A DNA stretch of 64,000 bases, from NCBI GenBank assembly GCA_024195265.1, contig JAJLRJ010000008.1, positions 9,188,488 through 9,252,487 of the forward strand, written 5' to 3'. Position 1 is the stretch's first letter, and the number at the start of each line of letters is the position of its first letter. The notes under the pieces were generated by a model. That model was given only the letters and a program-made list of their open reading frames with translations, made no database searches and was not told the origin of the DNA. This document shows positions 36,915 through 47,800 of this stretch, in pieces. The stretch comes from Dendrophyllia cribrosa. Taxonomy: Eukaryota; Cnidaria; Anthozoa; Scleractinia; Dendrophylliidae. The position numbers and the translations under genes were made by a program.

Positions 36915-39900
36915 GGCCCCGTCCACACGTATACGTTCGTAAACGCATATTTTTTTTATCTGAAACGCTCCCGTCCACACGAAGCCAGCCATCGTTTATG
37001 ATTCGTTTTCACCTGTCCACACGTAAACGCTAAAAACGACATGTAAACGCTTCAAATCTGCATTGAGCATGCGTCAGACCGTCCGCCATATTGGATATCT
37101 GCTCTATTTTCTTTATTTGTGGACTGAGTCCGAATCTGTGACATCAGCGTTTACGCTGTCCACACGTAATAGTCAGGGAGCCTGTGTATTCCAGTGGGAA
37201 TTTTGTGATGAAAGCAAACCACCTATCTAATTATGTTAAGGGGACCCTAAGAAACAATAAAAACTTTGTTGCCACCCTGGCAACCTGCTCTTATGACTAT
37301 TATGGGTCCATTTAGAAACACCACTAAAAGCCTAGCATGGAAACGAGGCTAATTTTCTTTATTTGCCCCCACACTCTGTTATTAGGCCCTAAACCTCAAC
37401 AGACTTTGCGCAACTATCACATTTGGTCTTCTCGTCATTACCCAGGTTAACGCTTGAGACATTTCTGGTCACGTGACGAATCACGTGTCTACAAGTTTTA
37501 AATAACACTAATCCACTGTACTCTTTCACAAGTGGTATTCTAAAGGTCCAATAACTTCATCTAAACAAGGGAAAATAAAAAGTTGCTGTTCGCTATTTGG
37601 TGATGAGTTAGTTATGTCAATATCAAATAATATCGTTGTTATCATCGTCATCATCGCTATCATCCATGAAATCAATCTGCTGTTCATTTTCACATTTCTC
37701 CTCAGTGTCAAAGCAGCTGCACAGATCTGTGCAATTAAGGCCAGCTTTTCGACATTGACATTGATTCGTTTCACATCTTCTTTTGACACATCCACACTTG
37801 ACGAGATGGATTACTGCATCCGGAGCTGGTGGTAGTTTTGTCATCACTGGAAGCCATTGGTTCTCCTCCATCATCCACCCATAGCTTTGCGGCGATGGCA
37901 GCTCAGGGTTAGCCACTTTATCATTATTCCATACCATCGCTTGGTAGTGGGCTCGTAATACTGCCTCGTGCAGAGCGGCTTCTGTTGGTGGTAATCGTTC
38001 CGACTGTGCCTGTTTTTTTCTGAATAGCCACCACCTAGCATCTTTTACTTTGGTGAAACTTGTCTCAGTTAGATACAGTTGACAGACAAAGTTCTCAATG
38101 GCGGTTTCGGTTGTTTCTGTTGGAGTTTCATTTGTGCCAAGATTCGTAAATGCTGTGATGACGTCTGGACCTGCATCCAGGAACGTTTTGCAACACGCTA
38201 GTTTTCCCTTCCCTGCAAAGCTTCCGGTGTTGTCTGCTCCACTAAGGGCATGGAATCCAGGTAAGGCTGCTGTTCTGTTAGGGCCAAGAGCTTCAACGAT
38301 GGGTCGCAGGTGAATGACGCGATGCCTCTGCCCCACACCAGTAACAAACGCTGTGTCCTCGCACAATTCTGGATACCGTCTAAGTGCAAGGACGAACAGA
38401 TCGGTGTCTGGTGAATGAATTCGGATGCTAGTTGCACCAGAAGCTGTTGCATCTAGAGCATGCAGTAATAATTTCGTATCCGCTTCTTCTTGATTACTGA
38501 CAAGGTAGGACATATCTTTGTAAGTAGCTTTGCATTGACTTTCCCATGCTGCGACTACACGTCTTCCATTTGTCTGTGCACTGTTCGTTATCTTCAGAGA
38601 AAGATACGATGTAAGTTCCATTTTTGTGTTAGTGTGAGACAGAAGCCTCTTCATGGGAACTTTAGCTATGTTTGTGGTATCTGTGATGCGATAGGCGATT
38701 GGCTGCTGTCCTCCTTGTCTTCTCGCACGAGTCGCCATCTTCAATGATAATGGCATATCATACCTGTCGAAGATGAAGCGCACCTCGTCGCTATCGCTGT
38801 ATTTCTGCATGACACGGTTGATAAAGTGATCAGCTAGCTGTGAGCAGTTTTTAATACAGTCAGGTTTGTCAGTTGACTGTACCTCTGCCATTGCATCTAC
38901 GATTGCAACTTTGACCTCCACATGTTCGGGAATGTCACTGTCACAGCCTGACCATAGTCCACTGTGTAAGGATGGGTTCGTTGTACTATCCCCATCAGCA
39001 GGCCTTCTAACAGAGAGCTCCTCAAGGATGTTCATCAAACTGCTCTTCATGGAACAGTGATGCATTGTTCCATCAGCTGCAAACATCGATCTGGGAACCA
39101 CCGAGAACTCATACTGACCAATTGCTTCTTTGAGGTTGATCTCAGGCCTTGATTTGCATACCACCATCATTCGCGCAAAAAGGGATCTGTCTTCTCGTAG
39201 CTCAACAACTTTATCTCCGGTAGAAAGTTTGACTTTCTTACCCATGTCTTTCCACGTACTAAGGTTACGCTTCTTCATCGGCGACCACAGATTTGTCTTC
39301 TCTGACTGGATTCGGTCACGAACAAATGCACCGTACAGTTCATGGCCGATCTGACTTTGGTTCACAAGATCTTCTTTAACCTTCTCAGGCATGACAACCT
39401 TGGTGACAAGGTTGAATAGATCATAACTCTGCTCTGTAAAGGGATTCGTAAAGCTTCTGAGAGTACAGGTAAGTTCTTCGAGTGCTTTGTCTTGATGTGT
39501 AGTCGTCGAATTCGAAAGATCGTGATGTCGATTTGGTGACTTTGAAGTTAAGCCAGCCATCTGCTGAGCTTCTCCAGCCAGTCTTGACAGTTCTGGTGCT
39601 ATGAGAAAGAACTTTGTTCTTGCACTTGGATTCAAGGTTATGCCCACCAATCCTCCAGAAACTTTCATTGACCGGTTGATGTGCTCCAAAGTATGGTCAG
39701 CACCAAGGGCACAGAAGGATACATCTTGGTTCTTGTTGACAATCCAGTTGCCTTCCTTAAACTCTTCATAGATGTCAGGATCTGATTCCTTCAATGATTT
39801 CATCTCCGCTAAGTACAAGGGAATCATGCGTGCATAATTTAGTTTGTCATGGGCAATTTACTTGGTAAATGTCTCAAGAGCTATGAGATGTAGCTCCCAA

Positions 39901-42900
39901 TCTGCTGTTCGAACGGCGCGGATGAACTGCATCATTTCCATTATCATTTGCATGTACTGACGCATCACTTTGAAAAGAGGTTTTTTGGCCTTTGTAGCAT
40001 CAAATTTGCTCATCTCCTCCACAATATTTAAAGACTCAATAGTGTGAGCCATTTCGACGTGCGCTTCTTAAATTTTCTTTTTCTCCATCCGCTTGCATGC
40101 TTGGTCAAGCCTTGAGGCAGCATCCTCAAGACTTTGTTTCAAATGTGGATGTTGCTGGAGAAAGGCCTCCTCGTACAACGTGAACAGGGCTTGAAGAGTA
40201 ACGATATGGGCTGTCTCCCCTCTTTTGACGTGGCTTCCATCAATTATCTGTTTCACGGTCGTGGATCCGTACAAGCCAGCTTCAATCCAAGATAAATCAA
40301 TTCCACTGTTGTCGATGTAGGATCCAATGGTTCGTAGCTGTGCCATTACAATGTGAAGTTCACCAGGGCGGAGAATCAGGTTATTCAGGTCATCACGAGC
40401 CATCTGAAGTTGCTTTGCAGGTTTATAGAGTCCCATATCGAGTGATACAACTGTCTTTCTGGTTGCACCGACAACTTGTGTCTTGATCTTTTGAGCTTGC
40501 ATCAGCACTGTTAGCAAGGTTGGCCACTCATGAGCTGGGGATGCAATGAGAGGTGGTGCTCCAATTCGTGTCACAGGCTTTGGATGACTGATCAACGATT
40601 GATACCCTGACCATGTGGGAATGTTTCCAGGATTACCAGGCTGTTGTTCAGGCCCTGTGTGTATCGTGTGTACGTGTAAAGGTGCCGCGTCTGTTTCCCT
40701 GGAGCTAGCAGGAGGTCTGCTCAGGGTCCGACTAAGAAGCCAGACGGAGTCTGGAAGCGTGACATGTAAGGGAAGTTCTCCATTATTCAACACTCTAAAG
40801 TTTGGATACGTCGAACATCGTGGCTTGGAAGCAGGCTTGGGGCAGTCAAGTAGTTCTGTGACTGACTGTGGTAGTTCTTTCACTGAGCGAATATGAGCTG
40901 GTTCATCAACCACAAGAGCAGGTTTCTTGTCTTCAGGTTGTCGTTTCTGATATATTGCCATGGCTGTCCCATGCAAGGTGCGCTTGCCATCTACGGTATC
41001 TTCTGCAAAGTCAACGTTGTCAACAGCAAAGAAGACATGTCTCCCCTTAATTATATCTGGAGGGAGGTACACGCCATCATTGTCCAGCATTCTTCTAAGG
41101 ACGCTTCTCTCAATTTGTGTTTCCACGCGTAGAATTCTGTTGTAATCAGGTGCCATCCCAAAGCCATGAAGAATACTGATCATCTTTTTACTTCGACATG
41201 CTTGATGGATAGCTAATCCGACGGCTAACTGCTGCGGCATTTCGCGTGTAGATCTTAGAAGTTCGGATGTTTTGTTTCTTACTTGGCGGTCAGACAGGTG
41301 TAGGGATACTGTACTTTGAGCCAGACTCATGGCACGCTTGTGGACTTCAGAAGACTTCTTGTCAGTGGAGAGCACATTGCTTGGTCCTTGTACGACCCAA
41401 CGAAAAAAACTATACAGCTCCTTCGGTAAATGTTCTTCTGTGATGCTTTCTAGTGAACCAGTAAAAACCCAACTTCCACATTTACTGATTGATTTTCTGA
41501 GCACAGAAGCTGCATCATATAATGTTCGTATGTCAACATCAGTGTCTACTTGTGCATTTTCTACCAGCTGGATAGCAGCATCCCTTGTCTTCTTGGTAGT
41601 TACTCTTTCAGATTCGCATACTCGCAATGGTTTGTGAAACTCTATTTCAGGTATTTCACTCACTAGTAGTTGTTTCAATGTCTTGCGACTGCACGAAGGG
41701 TTATTAACATTGTTAGCAGACATGATACTCTCATATGCATCTTGCAGTATGGAGATGGTTAATACTTCTCCATCCATCAAAGCCCTTTCTGTCATCGTGA
41801 GAAATTCTATCTTTGCGGCAATTTCGTCTGCTACAGTAGAGGTAGATTCAGTGCCGGCGTTTGTCGTGCGAAGAACGTTTGCGACGTTATTGGCCCAGCA
41901 CCGCTTGTGATATCTAATATCAATTGCATGAGCATCGCACGAGTCCACGGCTGTACAGAGTTTGACGTGCAATTTTTTGTCTCCTTTCTTTTCAATGGCT
42001 TCGTGAAGTGAATGACCAGCATTTTCTGTGAAAACTTTATGAAGAGGATTTTTTGAAGATGCTTCGCCATCACAAAAAAAAACAGACATCTCTGTTGTAA
42101 GGAACTGTCTTGGAACGAGTTAATTTACAAGCTTCAGACGAAAGGCTTTCAGACGATTTCCTCTTTGAACCTGCTGTGGCTAACTGCTTTTCATATCGTT
42201 CTTTGGCTCTTTTGCACTTTCCTGTAAATGTATTACCAAACACTCTTTAACGTGTGAAACAAGTAATGACATAATGATTTTAATATATTGTTTATTAAAG
42301 TTACAATAACGGATTTTTCGGCTTCAGACAAAAATGATCAAAGCTTAGAGGGTGTTTAGTCTATCGAAAAAACTAGAACAATATTATTTTGGATTTCTAT
42401 AAAACAAAAGACTTCAAGTTTAAATAATTATTTTTAATCGTATAAAAGGAATATGTGCTTTATAACACTGTTTTCTCAGTTAAGCTTAAACATTTGCGGC
42501 ATTAAATAATGTTATATTGCGAAAAATTGTATTATTATTACCTGTATGAGTTGTTTCTTGATAACATTTTCTGTGCCACGAGGCAGATTTTGACACAAGG
42601 TCATTGCAGGTAACACTGGCTAAACGTTTCCATGTTTCTGGATATATTCCATCTCCACAGGTTGCTCTCACTTTAATATATTCCAAAACTTTCTCATGAG
42701 ACACGGGTTTCTCCACAAGTTGCTCATCTTCTCTGTCTTCTTGACAGATAACACATCGTGAAAAATCAGTATCAGACGAACTTTCAATTCTAGCAATCTT
42801 TGCCGGAGGCAATTTAGTTAACGATTCCGGCTCCATTGCCTCTTAAACTCAAGATAACGAAGTCACTACAATTCCTGTAAAAACATGGCCGACCTCTATT

Positions 42901-43615
42901 TTAATGCAAAAAACTGCTGACCGCAAATACTGACTTTGTGGTTTTTAGGCCCTCTCTGAAAAGCGGTCAATACTTGAGCTTTAAATTAACTTTCTAGAAT
43001 TTAAAAATGATTCAAATCGGTCGGTAGAAACAATTTTGAAAACAAATTGGTAGCTTGTTTTATTTCGTTTGCTAATTAAGAAAGCTGCTCTCTTTTCGCG
43101 TGTATAATCAAATTATGGTCACGTGCCTGTTAACATAACCAAAACATTTTTCAGAACTTTCACCAAAAAAAATCATCAAGAAAACCAAATTTTATAGTTG
43201 TGCAAAGTTTTTTTTTGGGGGTTGCGGCCTAATAACAGAGTGTAGGGGCAAATAAAGAAAATTAGCCTCGTTTCCATGCTAGGCTTTTAGCGGTGTTTCT
43301 AAATGGGCCCATAATAGTCCTACGAGCAGGTTGCCAGAGTGGCAACAAAGTTTTTATTTTTTCTTAGGGTCCCCTTAACATGTTTAGATAGGTGGTTTGC
43401 TTTCATCACAAAATTCCTACGGGACTTCTTTTAATGACATATGCTCCCTGACTATAAACGGGTAAACGGCGTTTTCGAAAATATCCACTTTGGAGAGCGT
43501 TTTCAAAAATATCCATTTAGGGTGACCGTTTTCATCGTTTACGTGTGGACGGGAGGCCTAAACGCATTAAAAAATATGCGTTTACGAACGTAAACGTATA
43601 CGTGTGGACGGGGCC
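36915..43615 (-). mobile_element. 6.7-kb Academ-like DNA transposon
   Basis: The termini are inverted repeats: GGCCCCGTCCACACGTATAC from 36915 and its complement ending at 43615, flanked by TCA on both sides (36912-36914 and 43616-43618). A second, stronger inverted match lies further in: 37168-37400 against 43222-43452, running from TAGTCAGGGAGC to CTAATAACAGAGTG. The motif GTCCACACG repeats in the ends, at 36921, 36973, 37015 and 37158, and inverted at 43542 and 43601. The interior holds one large minus-strand gene (next entry). A 3-bp duplication plus an XPG-type nuclease and a CXC domain match the published description of Academ transposons as I recall it. No helicase domain is visible, so it would fit the helicase-less lineage. 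Confidence 0.75.
37623..42836 (-). pseudogene. Academ-like transposase: zinc fingers, FEN1/XPG-like nuclease, CXC domain (broken)
   Basis: Exon 1 is 42836-42542 and exon 2 is 42221-37623, joined in phase 1; about 1,630 codons if intact. Exon 1 has a Cys/His cluster (CVIC ... WHRKCYQETTH). The start of exon 2 has another (CFFCDG ... LHKVF ... YHKRCW). In the last 734 codons (39827-37623) the nuclease motifs appear in FEN1/XPG order: VAIVDAMAE (~307-315), FIFDRYDMPLSLK (~351-363) with RARR, EEAD (447-450), SPDTD (472-476) and LSGADNTGSFAGKGK (528-542). The acidic residues expected to bind metal are kept. Then comes KCGCVKRRC...CSCFDTEEKCEN (677-713), a Tesmin/TSO1-type CXC domain, and an acidic tail. 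Three lesions are visible: a 9-T run at 42072-42080 puts the upstream part out of frame, and two in-frame TAA codons lie at 40068-40070 and 39858-39860. This copy is probably dead, but recently so. Confidence 0.8.
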
Positions 43616-44360
43616 TCAGTAAAAATGAGGAAAACATTACAAGTACAGATCTTGCACTCCTGTAAGTTAACATGCACATGTGAGAGTGACAGGCTAGGAA
43701 ACTAAACTGGCAATATCAGACAATAATTTTTAAAAAGCCATCTGATAACAAAAACGCTTTGAGCTATTTAATATATTATGTGTTTTAGTGATGGGTAAAA
43801 ACATCACATACAAATGATCGCTTTAAAATTAAGTTAATTTGTTATCTCAAGTGATGCATATTTAAACCTTGAAATTCGATGTGCTTTGGTAACTTTAAAA
43901 GTTGACTAACATTTCAAGGTTTGTTTAAAAAAAATGTATGCTCCAAAATATACCAATACAGTCAAACCCCCAGTAACAAGGTTCTTGTTAATAGCATCAA
44001 ACCAGGCTGATAAAATCATGTTAGTGTCCGTCAATACATATTTAACATCAATTTTGAATTAGCCAAAATTGTCCATATTAATTAACAAGAATAATTTTTT
44101 CAGTCTGGGGAGGAAAAACTGTCCATTGTCTGTCATATTATCTGGTGACCATGTCCGTATCATCTTAGCCATTTAAATTAAAAGAAAATGTATGTGATTT
44201 GCACTGGGGTAGAGAAAGCTGTCCACTATAACAGGGTGTCATGTCTGCTAATCAAGGTCGACTGACCATACTGTTATCTTCAAACTAATATCAGAGATAA
44301 ATTATGTACTAATAATATTTTGTAAAAATACTCTATAATGGTTACTCTACTAACTAAGAT
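43616..44360. other. Intergenic spacer between transposon and MITE
   Basis: AT-rich. Words such as AACAAGGTTCTTGTTAATAG and ATTAACAAGAATAATTTTTT suggest an old repeat. No gene is seen. Confidence 0.4.
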
Positions 44361-44364
44361 TTAA

Positions 44365-44822
44365 AGTGCCTATAACCCTTACTTTTTTATCGCAAATATT
44401 GATTCAACATCAAGCGAATAATTGAGTTGAATAATATTTTTTTTATTTGAGTGTTGCATCTGTGAGTTATAGAGGTCTACCCTTTCAATATACTAATAAA
44501 TGGGAGGACATTCCAGTATTCATTTTTTTATACAAAAACATGCTGATAGAGATAAATCACATTTTATAAACATTAATATTATTATGGTTTCTGTAAGCCA
44601 TTTTAGCAAATATTGTGACTAAATCAGACAATAGCTAATAGTTGAATTCCCAAGGAGAAAAATATAAAGTACTGGAATGACATGACATTCATTAGAATAT
44701 TGAAGATATAAACCTCTATAACTCACAGACACAACACTCAAAAATAATATTCCATCACTTAATATTATTTATTTGATATAGAATTGATATTTGCAATAAA
44801 AAAGATATGGGTTATAGGCACT
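44365..44822. mobile_element. 458-bp TTAA-flanked MITE at a gene 3' end
   Basis: The inverted ends AGTGCCTATAACCC (44365) and GGGTTATAGGCACT (to 44822) are bordered by TTAA at 44361-44364 and 44823-44826. Inverted similarity extends at least 110 bp inward. Its right edge abuts the stop codon of the minus-strand membrane gene, and an AATAAA on that strand (44768-44773) lies within it. Confidence 0.8.
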
Positions 44823-47800
44823 TTAAGTTTCTGCTATAGTCTGTGAGTGAACTGACATCAGCGAGTCCACTTCTCCTCCCAGAACATTGTACTGTGCTTC
44901 CTACAAAATCCAACAAATTTAACAGTTAAGTGTAAATTTGAAAACAGTTTATGTATAATTTTATTATTGATAATAATTATTAAATAAATGTAATTTATAA
45001 ATATTAATTTTATTATGTTAAAATTTATCAGCTCACAACTATTAACAGTGTATTAATAAAATATTGTGAATTAAATAATGCATACCTTTCAAGACATTCC
45101 ATACAATAATATTATTAAGTGTATATTTTTATTTAAAATAATATTTATTTAATTCCATGAGTAAAACCTTGCACTTCCTTCATAGTGGTTCTAACTTTTG
45201 ATTTTGTGGACAAAATCCTAAAGTGTGATTATTCAATAAAAGCTACAGGATTCTATAGTAATCCTTTACATGCAGTGGATCTCTCTTCAACGGGGCCACC
45301 TTTGGTTAGAGGTTTCCTGGCGATGTCCAAGAGGACACCATTAAGAGGAAGTTTCAATAACACTAAAAAGAAAAACTGAGCATGTTACGTTTTTCTTTAA
45401 AACAAAGCACTGGACAAATCAGCAAAAAAAAAAAAAAGCCAGTATACGAAATTTGGTGTTATTTTAACAATGTGTAAGTTTAATTTGGAATAAGAAAACA
45501 TAGCCATTGTATAAAGCTGGTTGCCATTACTGAAGGTTTGATTGTTTTGTTGTTGTTTCTATGTTTTACAAAACAAAGTTTTCAACTTAATATTTTCCAG
45601 TCACTTAAGATAGACTACAAGCAGTCCCTTTGACTATCCCTGGGAGAAGTAAGACAATAGTCAAGTGTATTCACAAAACCCGTGAAACTAAAAACAGTCA
45701 CTGTCTAATAGTCAAAAATAAACAAAAGAAAACAAAGGAATTAGTGTCTATTAACCCATTCACTCCTGAGAATTTTTACGTTTTTGAGCGATTTTCTGCA
45801 TTCACACGCCCCATAGGATTTCGTGACTCCATATTTAAAGTTACCATTGAAAGTGCTGCTGTTCTAAAACACTGAAGGCTCGAGTTTACTGGAAACGTCA
45901 TTGTGACGATCTCATTTTGCTTGGTTGATTTGCAATAAAGGGTCCAATATGAATTATCTACGATTTTTGGTAAGTTCACAGCCATTTTTCATCTTTAGTA
46001 GCTGCCTGGTGAGCATCATTAAGCTTGGAGGTAGTTCAGAGTCCACTTCTTAATGAAGCGAGTTAGGTGTTGTACTTCGTTTACGAATTTGGCTCGTTGC
46101 TCGTTGAACTGGAAAAATGGCCGCCTGGAAATGAAGTGGCTTTGGGACTCGACTCTGGATGAATTTCTCAACCTACCGCGGCATATTTTGGAAGTTGCGA
46201 CCACAGGAGAATACAACAAGCGCGAAATTTCGGCGGTGGGTCGGAGTGGCTGTGGACTTAGTATAAATATGAAATGTGTGCGGACAGAATTGAACGCTGT
46301 CAAAATTTTTGGCTTTTTCCCAGCATGCAGTGCGGTGGTGATATTGAAAATCGAGGCAAGGTCAGTATGCATTAGAACGAGAGGCTAGAGCTCGGCCCGA
46401 GCAACGAATAAGAGCAAAAAAATTCACTGCTAAGCTAGGACTAGGACTGAATTTTGCTGTGAATGTTGACTTTTGGGTTTGCCATGATGATTTGAATAAA
46501 AAAAACTAAAGGCAAAAACGTGATTTTTGTTGTTTTGCTATGACGTTAAAAACGGTCATTTTTGTTATTGTCCAAATTCAAACGCTGATATTCTGCAAAA
46601 ATCGCTGACTTTTTTGTGTTTATTGGGTATCTCAATTTGAGGGACTTTCTAGTCAATGCTCAGAACTGCTAGTTAGGGCAATGTTCGCGCGATTGAGAAA
46701 GTTGCAATTTTTTAAAGCAGTGGAGTATTGTACGGCCGGTTTTGGCCGGTGTAGGAGCGAATGGGTTAAGTATTTATTTCACAGATCATATTAAACCACT
46801 CTACACATAGTCTACACTTGAGATGGCTTTTAGAATTTTATTCGCAAATTTAAAAGTTAAAACCACATTGTATATAAAATCAGAGTTTGCCTGTGGAAGC
46901 AGTAAATATTTATATTCTCACCTGATCAAGTCTGAGAAACTCTGACCTCAGAACAAGGAAGAAAATGATGGCAGAAGGAATTGAAAGGAATAAGGCAAAA
47001 TCATAACCTGTCAAGTAATTCCATGGTTTACCTAGAAAAAATATAAAAAAAGAATTAATAAATATTCAACTGAAAAATAGTTCTACAGTGTAATTGTCAT
47101 CTATCTAACTAAATACTCACAGACTCAAAAGTAAGAACTGCATTACAGGTTTGACTTCAGGACAAAAACATACTTGTATAACCTTTAATATTGAAGGCCC
47201 ACATGGTAACATTGCTAACTGGAAATGACATGAAGCCCACGTCATGCAGACATCTCCTATTTTCTTGCTTCACGTGACAAAGGAAGTAGGAGACATCTGT
47301 ACGTAGGCTATGGTACATGTTGCCATAAAAACCCAAAATTTCATTTTGTATAATATCAAAAACAAATCATGGTGCCATGGAAAAGTACTGCGGCATAAGC
47401 CATGAGAAGAACTATTCTGCCACCAAATTTGCCATTGCATGTGGACTATACAGCCAGTTACGCAGACTACTCGGGAGATAAATTATCTGTTGCTGACCAA
47501 TAAAAATTATAACAATTCTAATACTGTAAATCCTCTGTTAAGTTTCTGATCCCTAATACACCCCCTCTTTAGTAGGGTACAAAATTTATTAAGGTGCCAC
47601 CCTTTCTTTTGTGTTGTTGGTGCTCCCATCAATTAAGTAACCTTCCCAGCCCCCTCCTTTCAAATATGCTTGAAACAAATGGTACTCACATGGACAATTC
47701 ATGCATGATGACCAGATGAATGAAGGAATGTCTCCAGGCAAGGTAGCTATTACTCCAACAACAAAAAGGAACTGAAAGACAAATTAAAATTAAAATTAAA

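Noticed and set aside
40068..40070. Programmed stop-codon readthrough in the transposase
   Set aside because: Two nearby stops plus a frameshift are more simply explained by decay; no readthrough context is evident.
38098..41910. Several 60-100-codon plus-strand frames
   Set aside because: They are antisense shadows of the transposase gene on the minus strand.
46053..46388. 111-codon frame shared with the element at 50.6 kb
   Set aside because: It resembles no known protein and both copies are nearly identical in DNA, so shared openness is not evidence of coding.
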